From Chrysomallon squamiferum (lineage: Eukaryota; Mollusca; Gastropoda; Neomphalida; Peltospiridae): DNA of 64,000 nucleotides. The notes under the pieces were generated by a model. That model made no database searches. It was given only the letters and a program-made list of their open reading frames with translations, and had not been told where the DNA came from. The position numbers and the translations under genes were made by a program. Shown one piece after another: positions 48,893 through 60,670 of the stretch. Position 1 is the first letter of the stretch. Every line of letters starts with the position of its first letter. The stretch lies in NCBI GenBank assembly GCA_012295275.1, contig CM022678.1, forward strand, positions 9,169,529-9,233,528. The letters are read 5' to 3'.

Positions 48893-51618
48893 TTTTTGTC
48901 TTTTTTAAATAAACTGAGAAAACTATTAAAACAATATGTTTAACAGGTTGTTTTCTCTCAGTCTATGATTTCCTTTTTTTCTCAAATTTATGTCAAGTTG
49001 CTCTATACATTTCTATACCTATTTAAATAACTTTTTAAACAGTTTGTAATTTTCTTTCATATTATTTAAGCTAAATACATGTTAACATTAAAAAAATTAA
49101 TAATAAAGATAAAAATTTAGGAAAAGTATGTCCCAGTTATTCAATATGTAGACACTGTAAAATATTAATAAAATTATATTTTAGCCAATGCCATTTGTTT
49201 GTTATAATAATATTTAACAGACATACACATTAAAACACATAAATAATTTTTAATAATCACAGAAGATAATACTAAACTGTCCAATCACATAAACTATACA
49301 CATAAAAAACTATTTACACCTGTATCTGTAGATAATGACATTAACTGCTCCATCATACCTGTATTACAAAATATTTAACTCATTAAATATAAATCTGTTA
49401 ATATACAAGTTTGAATTATTCAGTGCTTACAAGTCTGGAAGAATTAAAAAAGAGTTGACAACAAGGCAGAAATGGTTTACCATATTACCTATAAATATTT
49501 AATTGTGTATGAAAAATTCTTCTGTTTCCTTTCCTTTTTTTTTTCATTTACTAATTGTCAATTTTAATTTATTTACAATTTGTTTTATTTTATTTCTTCT
49601 TATTATTACTACTACTACTTCTTATTATTAATTTGTTTTATTTGTTATTATTTGTTTTAATCTTTATTATTATAATTTTTTAATCTTTATTGCTATTTTT
49701 CATATTCTTCTTCTTATTATTATTATTAATGATTTATTTTTGATGTTTTTCAGGCCTGGATTTTGCAGTAAGCATATGGAGAAAATGCTACAAATGAATT
49801 TAAAGAACCTTTCTATGACAAGTCAGATGTGAATGAAATACTTTAAAAATTTCTTATCTTTCAAGATATATCTATTAATTATTACATTTATATATATCTG
49901 TACTTTTTCATTTTTTTAAATTGTCTCAAGTTTCAGAGTTTGTATCCTAAGTCCTATTATTATGTTCTTTTGTTATTGTTGTATTATTAATATTATTATT
50001 ACTGTTTTTATTACTACTACTATTATTTTCATCATCATTATTATGATTATTACCATTATCATTACTATTGTTATTATTATTATTAATGGAAGTATTACTA
50101 TATACTGTCATCATTAATATTATTGTTGTTGTTATTACTGTTTTGCAGGGTAATTTATTTTTATACAAAAAGGAGATTAGAAAAAGCTATTTTTTTCTTT
50201 AATTTAATATGATCAACACAAGAAATAAAATTAATTGTCTGTAATTAGACTTGTTTTTATTTTAAGCATCTTTTTCTGTTGAATGTGCTCAACACACAGT
50301 AAATAAAATAAGTATCTGTAACTGGACTTACTTTTATTCAAACACTTGTTAAATTCATATTAAATGTTAAATGTCAGTGTTTGTATTCATAACTATATTA
50401 AAACAAACTTTTCATGTTGAATGTGCTCAACACACAGACAAAACAATATCTGAAATAATACTCAATTTGGAACAGTAAATTACTATATCTTGTTATTTAT
50501 TAAGAACTGCAGAAACTCAAGAACACTGAAGAAACATGTTCCATTCGGTTCTTTTTATGGGCAATTTTGTTCGCAGAAATGGGTCAACCACTGCTAGTCT
50601 TGATAAACCACGATGTTTTGAACATACACGGATTCGAATGTATGCTACGCTTTTCAAACCAATTTGAAGTGATGCTTGATAACCAGACTATTTTTGTTTT
50701 TAATTCGGAAACATTTTACTTGTTGATTATTCAATTTAATAGCATTTTGGAAATATTTCACGAGAATCCAAATGGATTCGGATGTTTTATATTTGTGCGA
50801 ATCCAAGCGTGAATCGGATTCGGAGATGGAAAGAGAATTTACGTTATGGAGAAGCACGAATCAGCTGTTACAGAAACCATTCTCATGCAGATTGCACCCA
50901 TTCCGAGTTGTGAGTTTATTTTATTTTATTTTTGTGTCTTAGCGTAAAATAAGTTTTGTAGAAACTGTTTATTGATTATAAAACAGCGTAATAATAATCA
51001 CTTATTTGCTGTTGTATTGTTAATTATTTTATTATTATACGGCATTACTCAGTAAAATTATTTATTAATAACAAAGTACATTGATTGATTGAAAATATCC
51101 CATAGCCCTTATACTTTTATTTAGTTATTTAGTTATTTATTTATTTTATATTATTTTGTATTATCTCGTTAATTACTAAAAAATTTAAATCTTTTATTAA
51201 AATGAGTTTGTTTGGCTCTGTTAAAGATTATTTATTTTCTTCATTTTGTACTTTGGAAAATATATGGTTAACATTCAGTTTTAGTGTATATACTGAATGA
51301 TGTTTTTACCTATGTAAATACAATTTTGTAATTGTCAGTATTTCAGAATGTTACCAAAAAAGAAAGTATTCAAACACATTCATCCTTCTACTTTGATTAT
51401 TAACAGATAGCTGAAAAGAAGAAAATAAGTACAGTTAAACATACAAAGGTGTGAATGTACAAGAGAAAGAGAGAGAGGCTGAAGGAATGGAGAGATAGGG
51501 AGAGAGGGAGTTGGAGAATGATATTTGGGGTGCATGTTTTGTATAATTTATCACACAATGTAATAAGACCTCAGTCTTTACATGCAGCATATTGAACAAG
51601 AAATTTTAACATTTTCAG

Positions 51619-51735
51619 AGTAATTACAACTTTTAACACATTCAGTGAACTTCCATCAGGCACTGAGGACACAATTATTTCTGGTTAAATGAAGTTTGTA
51701 CAGCTGCCATCGCAAAAGAGAAAAACATTTGAGCA
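51619..51735 (+). pseudogene. CAMSAP: CAMSAP exon C, right copy
   Basis: Acceptor ATTTTCAG, donor GAGCAGGTGAAC. Its first half matches the left copy. A base missing at ACAATTATTTCTGG shifts the frame before WLNEVCTAAIAKEK, which corresponds to the family's F-W-[IL]-N-K-V segment. The left copy keeps NKVCTAA but has lost the W and the end of the exon. Confidence 0.75.
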
Positions 51736-51820
51736 GGTGAACTTCTGTTTGTTTTGTTATATATTTCTCATTATTCTAAACCTAATTAAGTTTAATTTAA
51801 TTTAATTTTATATGAAGTTG

Positions 51821-51875
<55 letters not shown>

Positions 51876-52083
51876 GACATGTACATACACACAAATAATA
51901 TTAGTATTTTGTAAGACACTTCACTTTATACCATGTACATTTGTCTCATGTACCCCCAACACAAAGATATACTTACATTCATATAAATGTAATTATTTTG
52001 TTGTAAATTTCTATATTATAAAACAAAAGAAGAAGCAGCATGTTTTATAAATATTTTAAAATGTTTAACTTTTCTGTTACCAG

Positions 52084-52179
52084 GTTGGAACTGCCAGCCC
52101 TTCAGATAGTGTCACTGTTCCTGTGATGAAAGACATACTAAAAGACATAGGAGATGAATGTACTGCAGCTGTTGTCTGA
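52084..52179 (+). pseudogene. CAMSAP: CAMSAP exon D, right copy
   Basis: After TTACCAG the frame VGTASPSDSVTVPVMKDILK and DIGDECTAAVV ends in TGA. The family has P-V-x-x-L-L-x-D-x-x-D-G-x-x-x-A here, continuing into I-S-F-Y-C-P. That continuation is missing. The left copy diverges after DILKD. Confidence 0.75.
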
Positions 52180-52536
52180 AGTCTGAGTTGTCATGGTTTG
52201 CTAAATAACACAATTTTTTGTAAATAAAATAATGAATCACATGGCAACTTTAAAATTTAGCATAAACTGATAAAGTAAGTTTATGAATCTTGTTTAGAGA
52301 CAAGTGGGGATTTTTGGGGGATTTTTTTATTTTATATTTCGCAATCAACAAAATTCATATTTTATTATTATGTCTGGGTTTTTTTGTTTTAAATTTAATT
52401 TGTACAGAAAATAATTCATGATCTCTCTCAGTCTGTCTGTCTGTCTGTCAGTTATCACATCCTTATCATCCACCTTAACATCTTTTACTGTGTTATTAAA
52501 TATTAATTGTCTCATCATTATTTATTTTTTCTTCAG

Positions 52537-52775
52537 ATATATGTTTGGACAATGGATTAGGAATAGCTAATTCATTATATAATCTATGCCTCACCAAAAC
52601 ATTCTGAGAACAGCATCTTCCATCAATTTTTTCCATTTCATCTACGAGGATCTCCTGTACACATGAGACAGTATATGAGAAAACCTCTTAGCCTTTCTCA
52701 CAGAGCTGTTCTTCTGGTTTGAAATGATAAAACTGACAGAGACAGGACAGCTGCTGAATGATCAGGAAGCAGAAA
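52537..52775 (+). pseudogene. CAMSAP: CAMSAP exon E, right copy, CGA to TGA stops
   Basis: It is 239 bases between TTTTTCTTCAG and GTAAGT. It has the same internal frame change as the left copy. In the second half ACA TGA GAC AGT ATA TGA GAA stands where the left arm has ACA CGA GAC AGT ATA CGA GAA. Both stops are C-to-T changes at CpG. The first half has another TGA where the left arm has TGT (the C of FCERH). Confidence 0.85.
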
Positions 52776-52857
52776 GTAAGTTTTGTGAGAGTTTTTAATT
52801 ACATTGCAAGTCCACAATTGTATTATCTTTTATTATATGAATTTATGAAATTTATTA

Positions 52858-53900
52858 TTGTACTGGAAACATTGGGATTTTGTCATATTCAGTTTTAGTG
52901 TTTATACTGGAGGGGTGTAGCAATACTGATATCAAAAGAATGTCTTTAGAAGTTTACCTTTAATAGTTGCAACACTGAAGGCAGGATTTTAAAAGTTAAT
53001 ATTAAAATAGATGACGATGAATATAGTTTTATAAGTGTATATGTGCCAAATAATATTGAAGTAAGAATTTTATTTTTTAAAGGATTATGTAAATTTGTGG
53101 ATTTTAAAAATACAGTAACGGCAGGAGATTTTAATGAAATTTTAGATCCTAATTTAGATTTAGGCAATAATAATAAAACTTTTAGTATGAAAAGTAGTAA
53201 TGAATTACAGTCAGTTATTTATAATTATAATTAGATAAAAGACAATTTACAAGATCTCAAATTGTTGAAAAAACTATAAATCAGTCAAGAATTAATTTAT
53301 TTTTAATTTCTAGAAATTTATTACAGTTTATAAGTAATGTATACATATCCTATACGTCAGTTAATGATAATAAGGTTTTATCTCTGAAAATAGATTTTTC
53401 TAGTGTAGAGAGAGGACAAGGTATTTGGATCTTTTAATAATGAATTGTTAAAGATGAAATTTTTTGTAAAGTTCTTGTTGAAGTAATTAATAATGCTTCT
53501 GAGTGTCCTTTGTTACAAACTGAACCTGTTGTTTGATCAAATAACATAAAATATAAAACATTTTGCACTAAATAAGAGAAAATTAGTCAACGAGAAATAC
53601 TATGATATACAAAATGCTTTAAAATGAGAATATCCTAAATAAGCTGTAAATAAGCATCATGATTTGAGTAACATACAAAGAAGAAAAGTTAAAATTAATT
53701 GAGAGATTAAGTGTAATGGTGCTATTTTAAGACCTAAAGCTCAATAGAACCTAGATATGGATAGAAATACATTGTTTTTTTTTCTGAATTCAGAAAAATT
53801 AATCACTAATCAAATTCTATTAAAGAACTTAAAAGAGTAAATGGATTAATTAGAAAAATGGAAGATATATTAGAATATGCTTATGAATTTTTTTCAAAAT
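52858..53900 (+). mobile_element. LINE endonuclease fragment, right-arm copy
   Basis: Frames give GRILKVNIKIDDDEYSFISV, then AGDFNEILDPNLDLGNNNKT, SRNLLQFISNVYISYTSV and GQGIWIF, and finally MEDILEYAYEFFSKLFSQKN, the endonuclease-to-RT linker. Where the left copy retains SDH the right has NDN, so the catalytic motif is lost. The sequence leaves homology with LINE text near 53900, before the RT core. Confidence 0.8.
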
Positions 53901-54004
53901 TATTTTCACAAAAAAATGTATGTACTGTTTTAATTTTAATTATTTTTGTACAACTATTGATTATTTCAATAAAGTTAAAAAAAAAGAGAGAAGATTTTGT
54001 CGCA

Positions 54005-54460
54005 AAGGTTTGTTGTGTTCCAGGAGCAGTCCTGCATGGAGGACTAATAATGCTATTTCCCAATCTAGCTCCTGATCTGTGCCTGATATACCTAAGAACA
54101 TATATATGTTGTTGGTTTTTTCTGGGGGGGGTTCTGTGGAAAGACATATACTAAAAATAGATTTTTTTTTTTTTGTGGCTTGTTTAAAAAAGGTGCACAA
54201 ACAGCTTTTCTTTTTCATTAGCTGTATTGTTATTTACCTTTTATGATAAAGGTTCCAGGATCAGTTTTCATGGAGGACTAATAATGCTATTTCCCAATCT
54301 AGCTGCTGATGTGTGATATATCATAATAAATGATTTTTTTTCTGTTTTTGCATTTCTGTGGAAAGATATATGTTAGAAATATATTTTTAGTTACTGTTCA
54401 AAAAAGGTGTCACTTCATTAGCTGTTTCGTTATTTACCTTTTAAGATAGAAAGAACTAGT
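54005..54460 (+). repeat. About 235 bp tandem duplication, right arm only
   Basis: GTTCCAGGAGCAGTCCTGCA at 54017 and the related GTTCCAGGATCAGTTTTCAT at 54252 head two copies that both continue with GGACTAATAATGCTATTTCC and CTGTGGAAAGA. The left arm has no counterpart. It could be two copies of a short interspersed element. No tRNA-like promoter was recognised. Confidence 0.8.
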
Positions 54461-54717
54461 AAAAAAAAAAAAAGTCGGTGTATATTCTTAAATAAAATAT
54501 TTCTTCTTTATTTCAGATTTGTTGCATTTTAGCAGAATTTATGTTTATCAATTATCAGGTTATAATGACATATGTTTAAAAGATACTGATTTTTCAACAA
54601 ACATTCATTTGTATCAGTAAATGGCATTTATATACATATAACAGCAAATAATGTTACTAATAAAAATAATAAAAAAATGAAATTATATTTGTTTTTACTT
54701 TTTCAGACATATATCAC

Positions 54718-54800
54718 AAAACAGACAAATGTTGTTACCTAAACAACAGAATGGGACACACACAGACAGCAGAACAGACAGAGAAGTTTCTCAAAAAACT
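54718..54800 (+). other. Exon-like stretch, right arm only
   Basis: CTTTTTCAG, then an open frame DIYHKTDKCCYLNNRMGHTQ and TAEQTEKFLKKL, then GGTATGA as donor. It has consensus signals at both ends. It was not found in the left arm and is not recognised as CAMSAP. Confidence 0.35.
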
Positions 54801-54905
54801 GGTATGAAAAACTCGCACATTAACTAACCTGATTGATTATACATTCTTCTTAGTTTTTCTATTGGCAATATATTCTCAATAATAAAAATAAAAAAGCGAA
54901 TTAGA

Positions 54906-55254
54906 GCAAGGAGAGTCTATAATAATAAGTAAAGTAATAGTAGTATACAAATAGCTTGATAACTTAGCAAGGAGAGTCTATAATAATAAGTAAAGTAATT
55001 TGATAACTTAGCAAGGAGAGTCTATAATAATAAGTAAAGTAATTGTAGTATACAAATAGCTTGATAATTTAGCAAGGAGACTCCATAATAATAAGTAAAG
55101 TAATTGTAGTATACAAATAGCTTGATAACTTAGCAAGGAGAGTCTATAATAATAAGTAAAGTAATAGTAGTATACAAATAGCTTGATAACTTAGCAAGGA
55201 GAGTCTATAATAATAAGTAAAGTAATTGTAGTATACAGATACCTTGATAAGTTA
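54906..55254 (+). repeat. 61 bp minisatellite, right arm only
   Basis: Six units beginning GCAAGGAGAGTCTATAATAA at 54906, 54967, 55011, 55072, 55133 and 55194. The period is 61 except that the second unit has lost 17 bases. Units are nearly identical, so the array is recent relative to the arm duplication. The left arm has nothing at this place. Confidence 0.97.
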
Positions 55255-56126
55255 GTATTCTTCCATATTTCTATATTTCCATTAGCATTGTTTTATTTCT
55301 TTTTAGCTGATATTTGTACTAGAAATAATCAAAACCATTTATTGTTTTGTTTTCAACTTGCCAGAATACAGTCAGCTTTATTTTTTGTTTTGATTTGAAA
55401 GTTTAAAAATTAATTTTGCTTTTGTTTTTACTACAATTTAGTGATTCTTAGAATTTGGTATGTTTATAATTTAGTAATTTCAAAAAAAAAGATAAGAAAT
55501 GTCATCAAAGAATCGGTACTAACCTGGCAGAAACAGAAGCATCTGCAGAGGTTGTTGTTGTTGTTATAGTAACAGCAGTAATAGTAGTACAACCCATTGT
55601 TGTTGTAGTAGTGTTAGTACTTAATAATAATAGTTCTTGTTTGTTGTAATAGGTGATATTTTAGCCGATGATGCTTTGTGATCATAATGTATCTTGTGTG
55701 ACTAATGGTCAGAAAAATGCTAGCTGTACTCATAGTACTAGTTGTAGTAGTAGTAGAAGTATTAATAATAATTTTGTTGTTGCAGTAGTAGAAGTATTAA
55801 TAATAATTTTGTTGTTGCAGTAGTAGAAGTAATAGAGGGATTGTGAGTATATGACAGTTAAATGAGAAATTGTTATGTTAAAAGTAAAAAGAAAAGTAGC
55901 TGTGGCAACAGGAGCAGTAGTTGTAGTAGTAGTAGTTGTTGTTTTTGTTTTTGTTGTAGTAATTATAAAATAATAGATTTCTTTGTTGAATTGGGGGAAA
56001 AAGAAAGAAAACTGATTAATTCTTTATTTAATATTCTATTTGTGGGTTTTAAAAAAAAAAAATTAATATCTGATTCAGTATTTTATTGATTGATTGATTT
56101 ATTTATTGATTTATTTATCTGCTCAG

Positions 56127-56460
56127 AGGAGGCACCCACCAATCAGAATCAGACCAGTGAGTTGTCCACTTTCTTGTTTAATGTTGTGTCAAAGTTTTGC
56201 CGATGAGCAGCTCAATTTTGGTGACTTTGAGCCCCACAGACACTGCAGCCGACCATGTTGAACTACAACGATTCTGACAGCATGAAGTTGAAGAGTGTTA
56301 CACCAGGTGACCAACCTCAACAGTCAAATGTCATGGAGAAAAACTTGAACCTTTAATGTACAGCTGAGCTAAAACCAGCCAGAGGACAACATCTCCAACA
56401 AAGCCTAAGAAACTTCCTCAAACATCACAGCTGATACATTTCCAGTGAAGGGGAGATAAC
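56127..56460 (+). pseudogene. CAMSAP: CAMSAP linker exon, right copy
   Basis: Acceptor TATCTGCTCAG. The MSSSILVTLSPTDTAADHVE frame hits a stop in CGATTCTGACAG, where one extra base shifts it relative to the left arm. MKLKSVTPGDQPQQSNV follows. About 40 bases coding KEKHLNHSKAEERDE in the left arm are missing. The end (GTGAAGGGGAGATAACTGG) aligns with the left copy. Confidence 0.7.
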
Positions 56461-57291
56461 TGGAAGCCACTGTTTCTCTGAGTCTCAAAACCAGATGAAC
56501 CACTAAGTGTCATTTCAGTGTCTGATACTCCACTAACACAAGGATAACTGAAAATTATGTAGGTCAAGGTCAAGGTGAGGGTAAAGGACATATGTCATTT
56601 TACATTAACCTTGATGTTTACATTAATCCTAAGAAACAGAATTCAGAAAACACTTTGATCAGAAGTTGCAAATAATCTGAACTTGATTTCCAACTGCTGT
56701 TGTGTAAGAAATTTCCACAAAGAAAATGTATTGATACATTAAATAAAATGTATATTGATTGATTTACACAGCATTAGAATTTCCTTGTCTGTGTTTCTGT
56801 AATATGAAAAGTAAAGTAATGTATGATCTCTAAAATTTCAAATAACAGAGAAATAATTGTCTTTTATCACGTTATAGTCAGGAAATGTTTTGTTTTGTAT
56901 TTTTATTGTTAAAAAGGTTTATTTAAAAATTTTAAGTAGAGAAATATATAATTAGATAAAAAAATTTAACTATAACCATTTATTGTATTTTTATGCATGT
57001 ATTTTGTTATATGCTTATACAACTCAGTTTTTTCTATGTTCAGTATTTCAGAAACTGTGATTGCTTGTTGCTGAAAATTGAAATCCTTCTTCAGCATTTT
57101 GATCTGCATTTTCACTGGATTCAGAGGTTAGTTGTTTTTGTTTTTTTATTTAGTTTATAAGAATGACGATCCTTAAGTATCACAGATATATGGTTTATTT
57201 TAATTATAAATCTTGTTTGATATAAAATTTAGCTTCAAAGAATGATCAGATACAATTTTCTTTTTCTGATTTTTTTCTTTTTTTTTCACAG

Positions 57292-58659
57292 ATGCCAATT
57301 TTGTTTTATCAAGAATGTCAGAATTATCTGAAAAACAGCTGAAACCACTTTCCTCTGGTATGTAGCAAAAGTTTTAATTCTCTATAACATTTGTAAGGAA
57401 TTTAAAGTATGCAATAATTAAGTAGCCTAAAATTATCAAGGATTGGGGAAAATAATGAAAAATGAAAAGATAAAATCATGAAAAAATATTTATTATTAGA
57501 CAGGGACCTTCATTAAATGGATTATTTATTTATTTATGATTTCAGTTTATTGTTTTTCTTCTTACTGTCATCATTATTATCATTAATATAATTTATTTAT
57601 CTGTTCTTAATCATCATCATCATTATTGTTATTTTTATTTTGTTATTGTTATTATTATAAAGATTTGTTTATGACTTCTGTGATGATGGCTAAATATGAT
57701 TGTTTTTTAAATTTCAGTATATCACATATTTTTGTTATTTCACACAGTTCTCTGGTGTGAGACACTACAAGTCTACCTGTCTGTGAAGATTTCTGGTGAA
57801 ACATTGGCTGACTACAATCTGAACAAACTGGAGGAAGGATCCCAGTTCTGTTATAAAATCTTCATTTACATCAGGTACTGCCCTTTTTGTTACACCTTGT
57901 TGTATTTGATTTAGATTCTTGAGAAAAATAGTTTTAATGTTATTCTATTGACAGAGATAACAGTAAAATGATAGCAGCAATTCATTTATGAATGTTGTAT
58001 TTTGGAAATACAGATTTTTAAAATAGTTTTAAAATAAAATATTATAAATGGCTATTCATTTTTATGATTTTTTTGTTATTCTTATTATCTTATTTAAAGG
58101 GTATACGTGTCCAAGCAAAGAATTAGTTTTTAATTGTGTTTGTGACAGTAACTTGGTTTTCAAAAGAAAAGTGAATGTTCTAAATTATAATATATTGGGT
58201 TTTAAAGTCAAATGTTAATAGTGGGACAGACCTATAAAGTTTTAGTAAAAAAAAAAGTACTTTTTACTTGTTTGGAAATGAAAGTGAATCATTTTAATTT
58301 TTAATTTTTCAGGAAGAAAACAATTTTATATTTAACCTTTTCAACTTCCCTTTAATGTAAAAATATTAATTAATCTAGGATAAAAAGTTGCAGTATTTAT
58401 AACACTAATTTAAGTTTGAAACTGCTTGTACATAATACAAAAAAATAATGTGTTAATCATGGTAAACGGAAACAACTCACACACACAGAAAAAAAATGTT
58501 AACAAAAAAACAAAACATAAAACAAAAACTAAACAACAAACTAGCAATTTTTATTTTATTTTGTTCTCAAAACATTTTCACACTTTCAGAAAAGAGAAAA
58601 AGGTCACAGAAGTGCTAATGGTAGAAGATGAGGGAGAATTTTCCAGACTTGTACTCTGA
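57292..58659 (+). CDS. 3' end of an unrecognised gene, three exons, open
   Basis: Three exons with consensus borders and matching phases. 57292-57357 (TTTTTTTCACAG ... TCTGGTATGT) reads ANFVLSRMSELSEKQLKPLS. 57748-57874 (TTTCACACAG ... CAGGTACTG) reads LWCETLQVYLSVKISGETLA, then DYNLNKLEEGSQFCYKIFIY. 58590-58659 (CACTTTCAG) reads RKEKKVTEVLMVEDEGEFSR, then LVL and TGA. The first exon ends in phase 1 and the second in phase 2, and both joins are in frame. The left arm has all three at equal spacing, but with a two-base insertion in the first and a nonsense codon in the second. The text is of ordinary globular composition. It lies downstream of the CAMSAP linker but does not resemble the CAMSAP C-terminal CKK domain, so it may be another gene. 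The 5' part was not established. It may also be a pseudogene that happens to be open here. Confidence 0.5.
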
Positions 58660-59509
58660 CATGCAGAGCTGGTGTGTTGTGTGTGCAGTCTACAGGTGAC
58701 CAGTTCATCTGAGTTTTGTTTCTTTCTTTTATTAATTCACAAACTTAAACTTTATTTTACACACTGACTTCTTTTTATCAGGACGACTTTTGTTTATTTA
58801 TAATAATAATAATAATTTTTAAAATAATAAGAAATTAAATAGTACAATAGTATGTTAATTGTTTAAAAACGTCAAACGTGACTAGCCAGCATGATATGAG
58901 TCAGATATCACATTGTGTAGTTTTAGTAATGAAATTAAGGTAAAGGGCAGTAAACTGTAGATTGTATGACAGCCTTCCTCTCATTCCTCAATACCAGCAC
59001 ATCATGTAAAGAAGTCAAAAGAGTGCACACATTTTCCAAACTAACTTTCAGCTACAAGCACAGATTTTTGTGAAAGCCTTGAATTGTGCATAATAAGAAA
59101 ATGTTTTAAATGATAATAATGCTGAAAATGTTGAAGCATTAATATGAGATTATTTTATGTATATGCAAATGTTTTAATGTGATAAAAAATACAGCTGAAG
59201 ACTTTTAAAATAGTGGTGATGTCTTTTCTTCTCAATCAACATCTCATTTTATAATTTTATGTTTTTATGTTGTTTAATGAGTATTAAATTACTTCTGTTG
59301 AATCAGGTATTTCTAGTTTAATACATTCAGGGAAAAAAATTAATATTTTGTGAATTTCTTTTAAAAAAAAAATAAACTGTTGTACCCAAACAAAATAGAT
59401 ACTGTCTTCAAACATCAGGACATTCTTCACTGAACCTATTAATATGGAATAGTTGTTGCCATGGAAAATGTTTAAAAGTTAATAATTGTCATTTAATAGA
59501 GTTTTTCCA

Positions 59510-59650
59510 GAAACTGATTAAACACTTTGATTCAGGTAGTAGAAATATCATCCTGAATGAAACAATTCCAGTGAAAGTCTGTCTCTCGTGTATCATTGAT
59601 GTAACTGTGGAAGTCAGATTTCTAATATTTCTTAATAAGTGATTTTTAAA
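59510..59650 (+). pseudogene. Exon-like stretch, unrecognised
   Basis: GAGTTTTTCCAG is followed by an open frame KLIKHFDSGSRNIILNETIP, then VKVCLSCIIDVTVEVRFLIF to TGA near 59642. The left copy (about 22012-21900) is interrupted after NETIPV. Immediately upstream is the point where 1.1 kb of left-arm sequence is missing. Confidence 0.35.
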
Positions 59651-60305
59651 AAAAGACAACTATTTCAATGAACAATAGTACAATATGATGCTACTTTATA
59701 TTTTCAATTAAGTTGATGCATAATATAGATAAGAAAGTTTTGAAGCAGTAAATTAATATTAGCCTAGCAGCAAAAAGTCAAAAAGCCTTAATCTGAATTC
59801 TTCACATGAAAGAATTGTTGGGTCAAGAAACATGTTTTTGCTGGTATGATCTATATTTATATGTTAAATAAATAAATTAACTTCTCTGTGTGTGTGTGTG
59901 TGTGTATTTATGTACGTTTGTATATTTAATGCGTGCCTCTGATTGAAGTATTTATGTGAAACAACCTGACATCATTGATTTTAATGATATATTTATTTTG
60001 TTGCTGTTTCGGTATTTTATTAAAAGATATTTTAAATGTTTAAACAAATTATTATAAAATTATTTTTCAAAAATTATTTCTTTCTGTATTAATTCTTCTC
60101 CTTCCATCATCATCTTACAATAGCTACAGGTATTGTTGACAGTTAACTATTTAAAAAATGTAAAACAATACAATTTGTTCATGTGTTACTTTATTGCAAT
60201 AAAAATTATTATTCTGATTAATATTAGACCAGTAGATATGTTTACTATTATTATTTTAATTACTATTCTTATTGCTAATATCACAATTATTACAATTGTT
60301 GCGGG

Positions 60306-60327
60306 TCGTGGTTGTTGTTGTTGTTGA

Positions 60328-60361
<34 letters not shown>

Positions 60362-60412
60362 CTTTTCTTCTTCTTCTTCTTCTTATTATTATTATTATTA
60401 TTATTACTTTAT
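60306..60412. repeat. GTT/GAT, CTT and ATT compound microsatellite
   Basis: Right-arm partner of 20919-21016, with the same motif order but short CTT and long interrupted GTT. Confidence 0.95.
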
Positions 60413-60431
60413 TTTTATTTTATTTTTTTAG

Positions 60432-60670
60432 GATGGTTTTATGGAGTTCATGTGAAAGCAGAAATGAAAATCCATGGCCAAGTTTGATGAAGATTTGAGT
60501 TTTTGCTATCAAAGTTTTGATAGTTGATGCCAGACTGATTCAGAAATCATGAAACAGATGCTGGATTCAGTTCTGCCTCTTTTTTCAGTCAGTCACAGCA
60601 GTGAGAAAAATGTTTGACCAGACACAGCACCAAGTACAGCCAAGTCTTCAGCAGACTTAAACAAGAACAA
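60432..60670 (+). pseudogene. Exon-like relic with TGA interruptions
   Basis: After TTTTTTTAG, one frame reads MVLWSSCESRNENPWPSLMK then a stop, identical to the left arm. A neighbouring frame runs MAKFDEDLSFCYQSFDS, QTDSEIMKQMLDSVLPLFSV, SHSSEKNV, then PDTAPSTAKSSADLNKNKYF. Every stop inside it is TGA. Old coding sequence is plausible; the product is unknown. Confidence 0.4.

Larger units (their letters stand above)
47216..50366 (+). other. 3.1 kb block present in DR2, absent from DR1
   Basis: DR1 passes directly from the equivalent of 47215 to that of 50367 at about 6515. The block contains decayed exon-like sequence (47577-47777 and 48051-48382), an ATT run (48850-48892), a part shared with 15610-16000 (48940-49330), and AT-rich simple sequence (49590-50150). 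It is either an insertion into DR2 or a deletion from DR1. No clean target-site duplication was seen at the edges. Confidence 0.8.
50828..56460 (+). pseudogene. CAMSAP: CAMSAP/Patronin-like pseudogene, right-arm copy
   Basis: Relics in family order on the plus strand. Exon A (about 50828-50909) has RIYVMEKHESAVTETILMQ. Exon C (51619-51735) has ITTFNTFSELPSGTEDT, then after a one-base slip WLNEVCTAAIAKEK. Exon D (52084-52179) has DSVTVPVMKDILKDIGDECT and ends in TGA. Exon E (52537-52775) has DICLDNGLGIANSLYNL and later TELFFWFEM. The linker exon (56127-56460) follows. Inactivation is clear: a one-base insertion in exon A, a one-base loss in exon C, three TGA codons in exon E and a frameshift and deletion in the linker. 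No CKK domain was found downstream. Confidence 0.85.

Noticed and set aside
60133-60487. Frames rich in I, V and L before the 60.43 kb relic
   Set aside because: Driven by GTT, CTT and ATT runs. Only the part after the acceptor at 60431 is conserved with the left arm.
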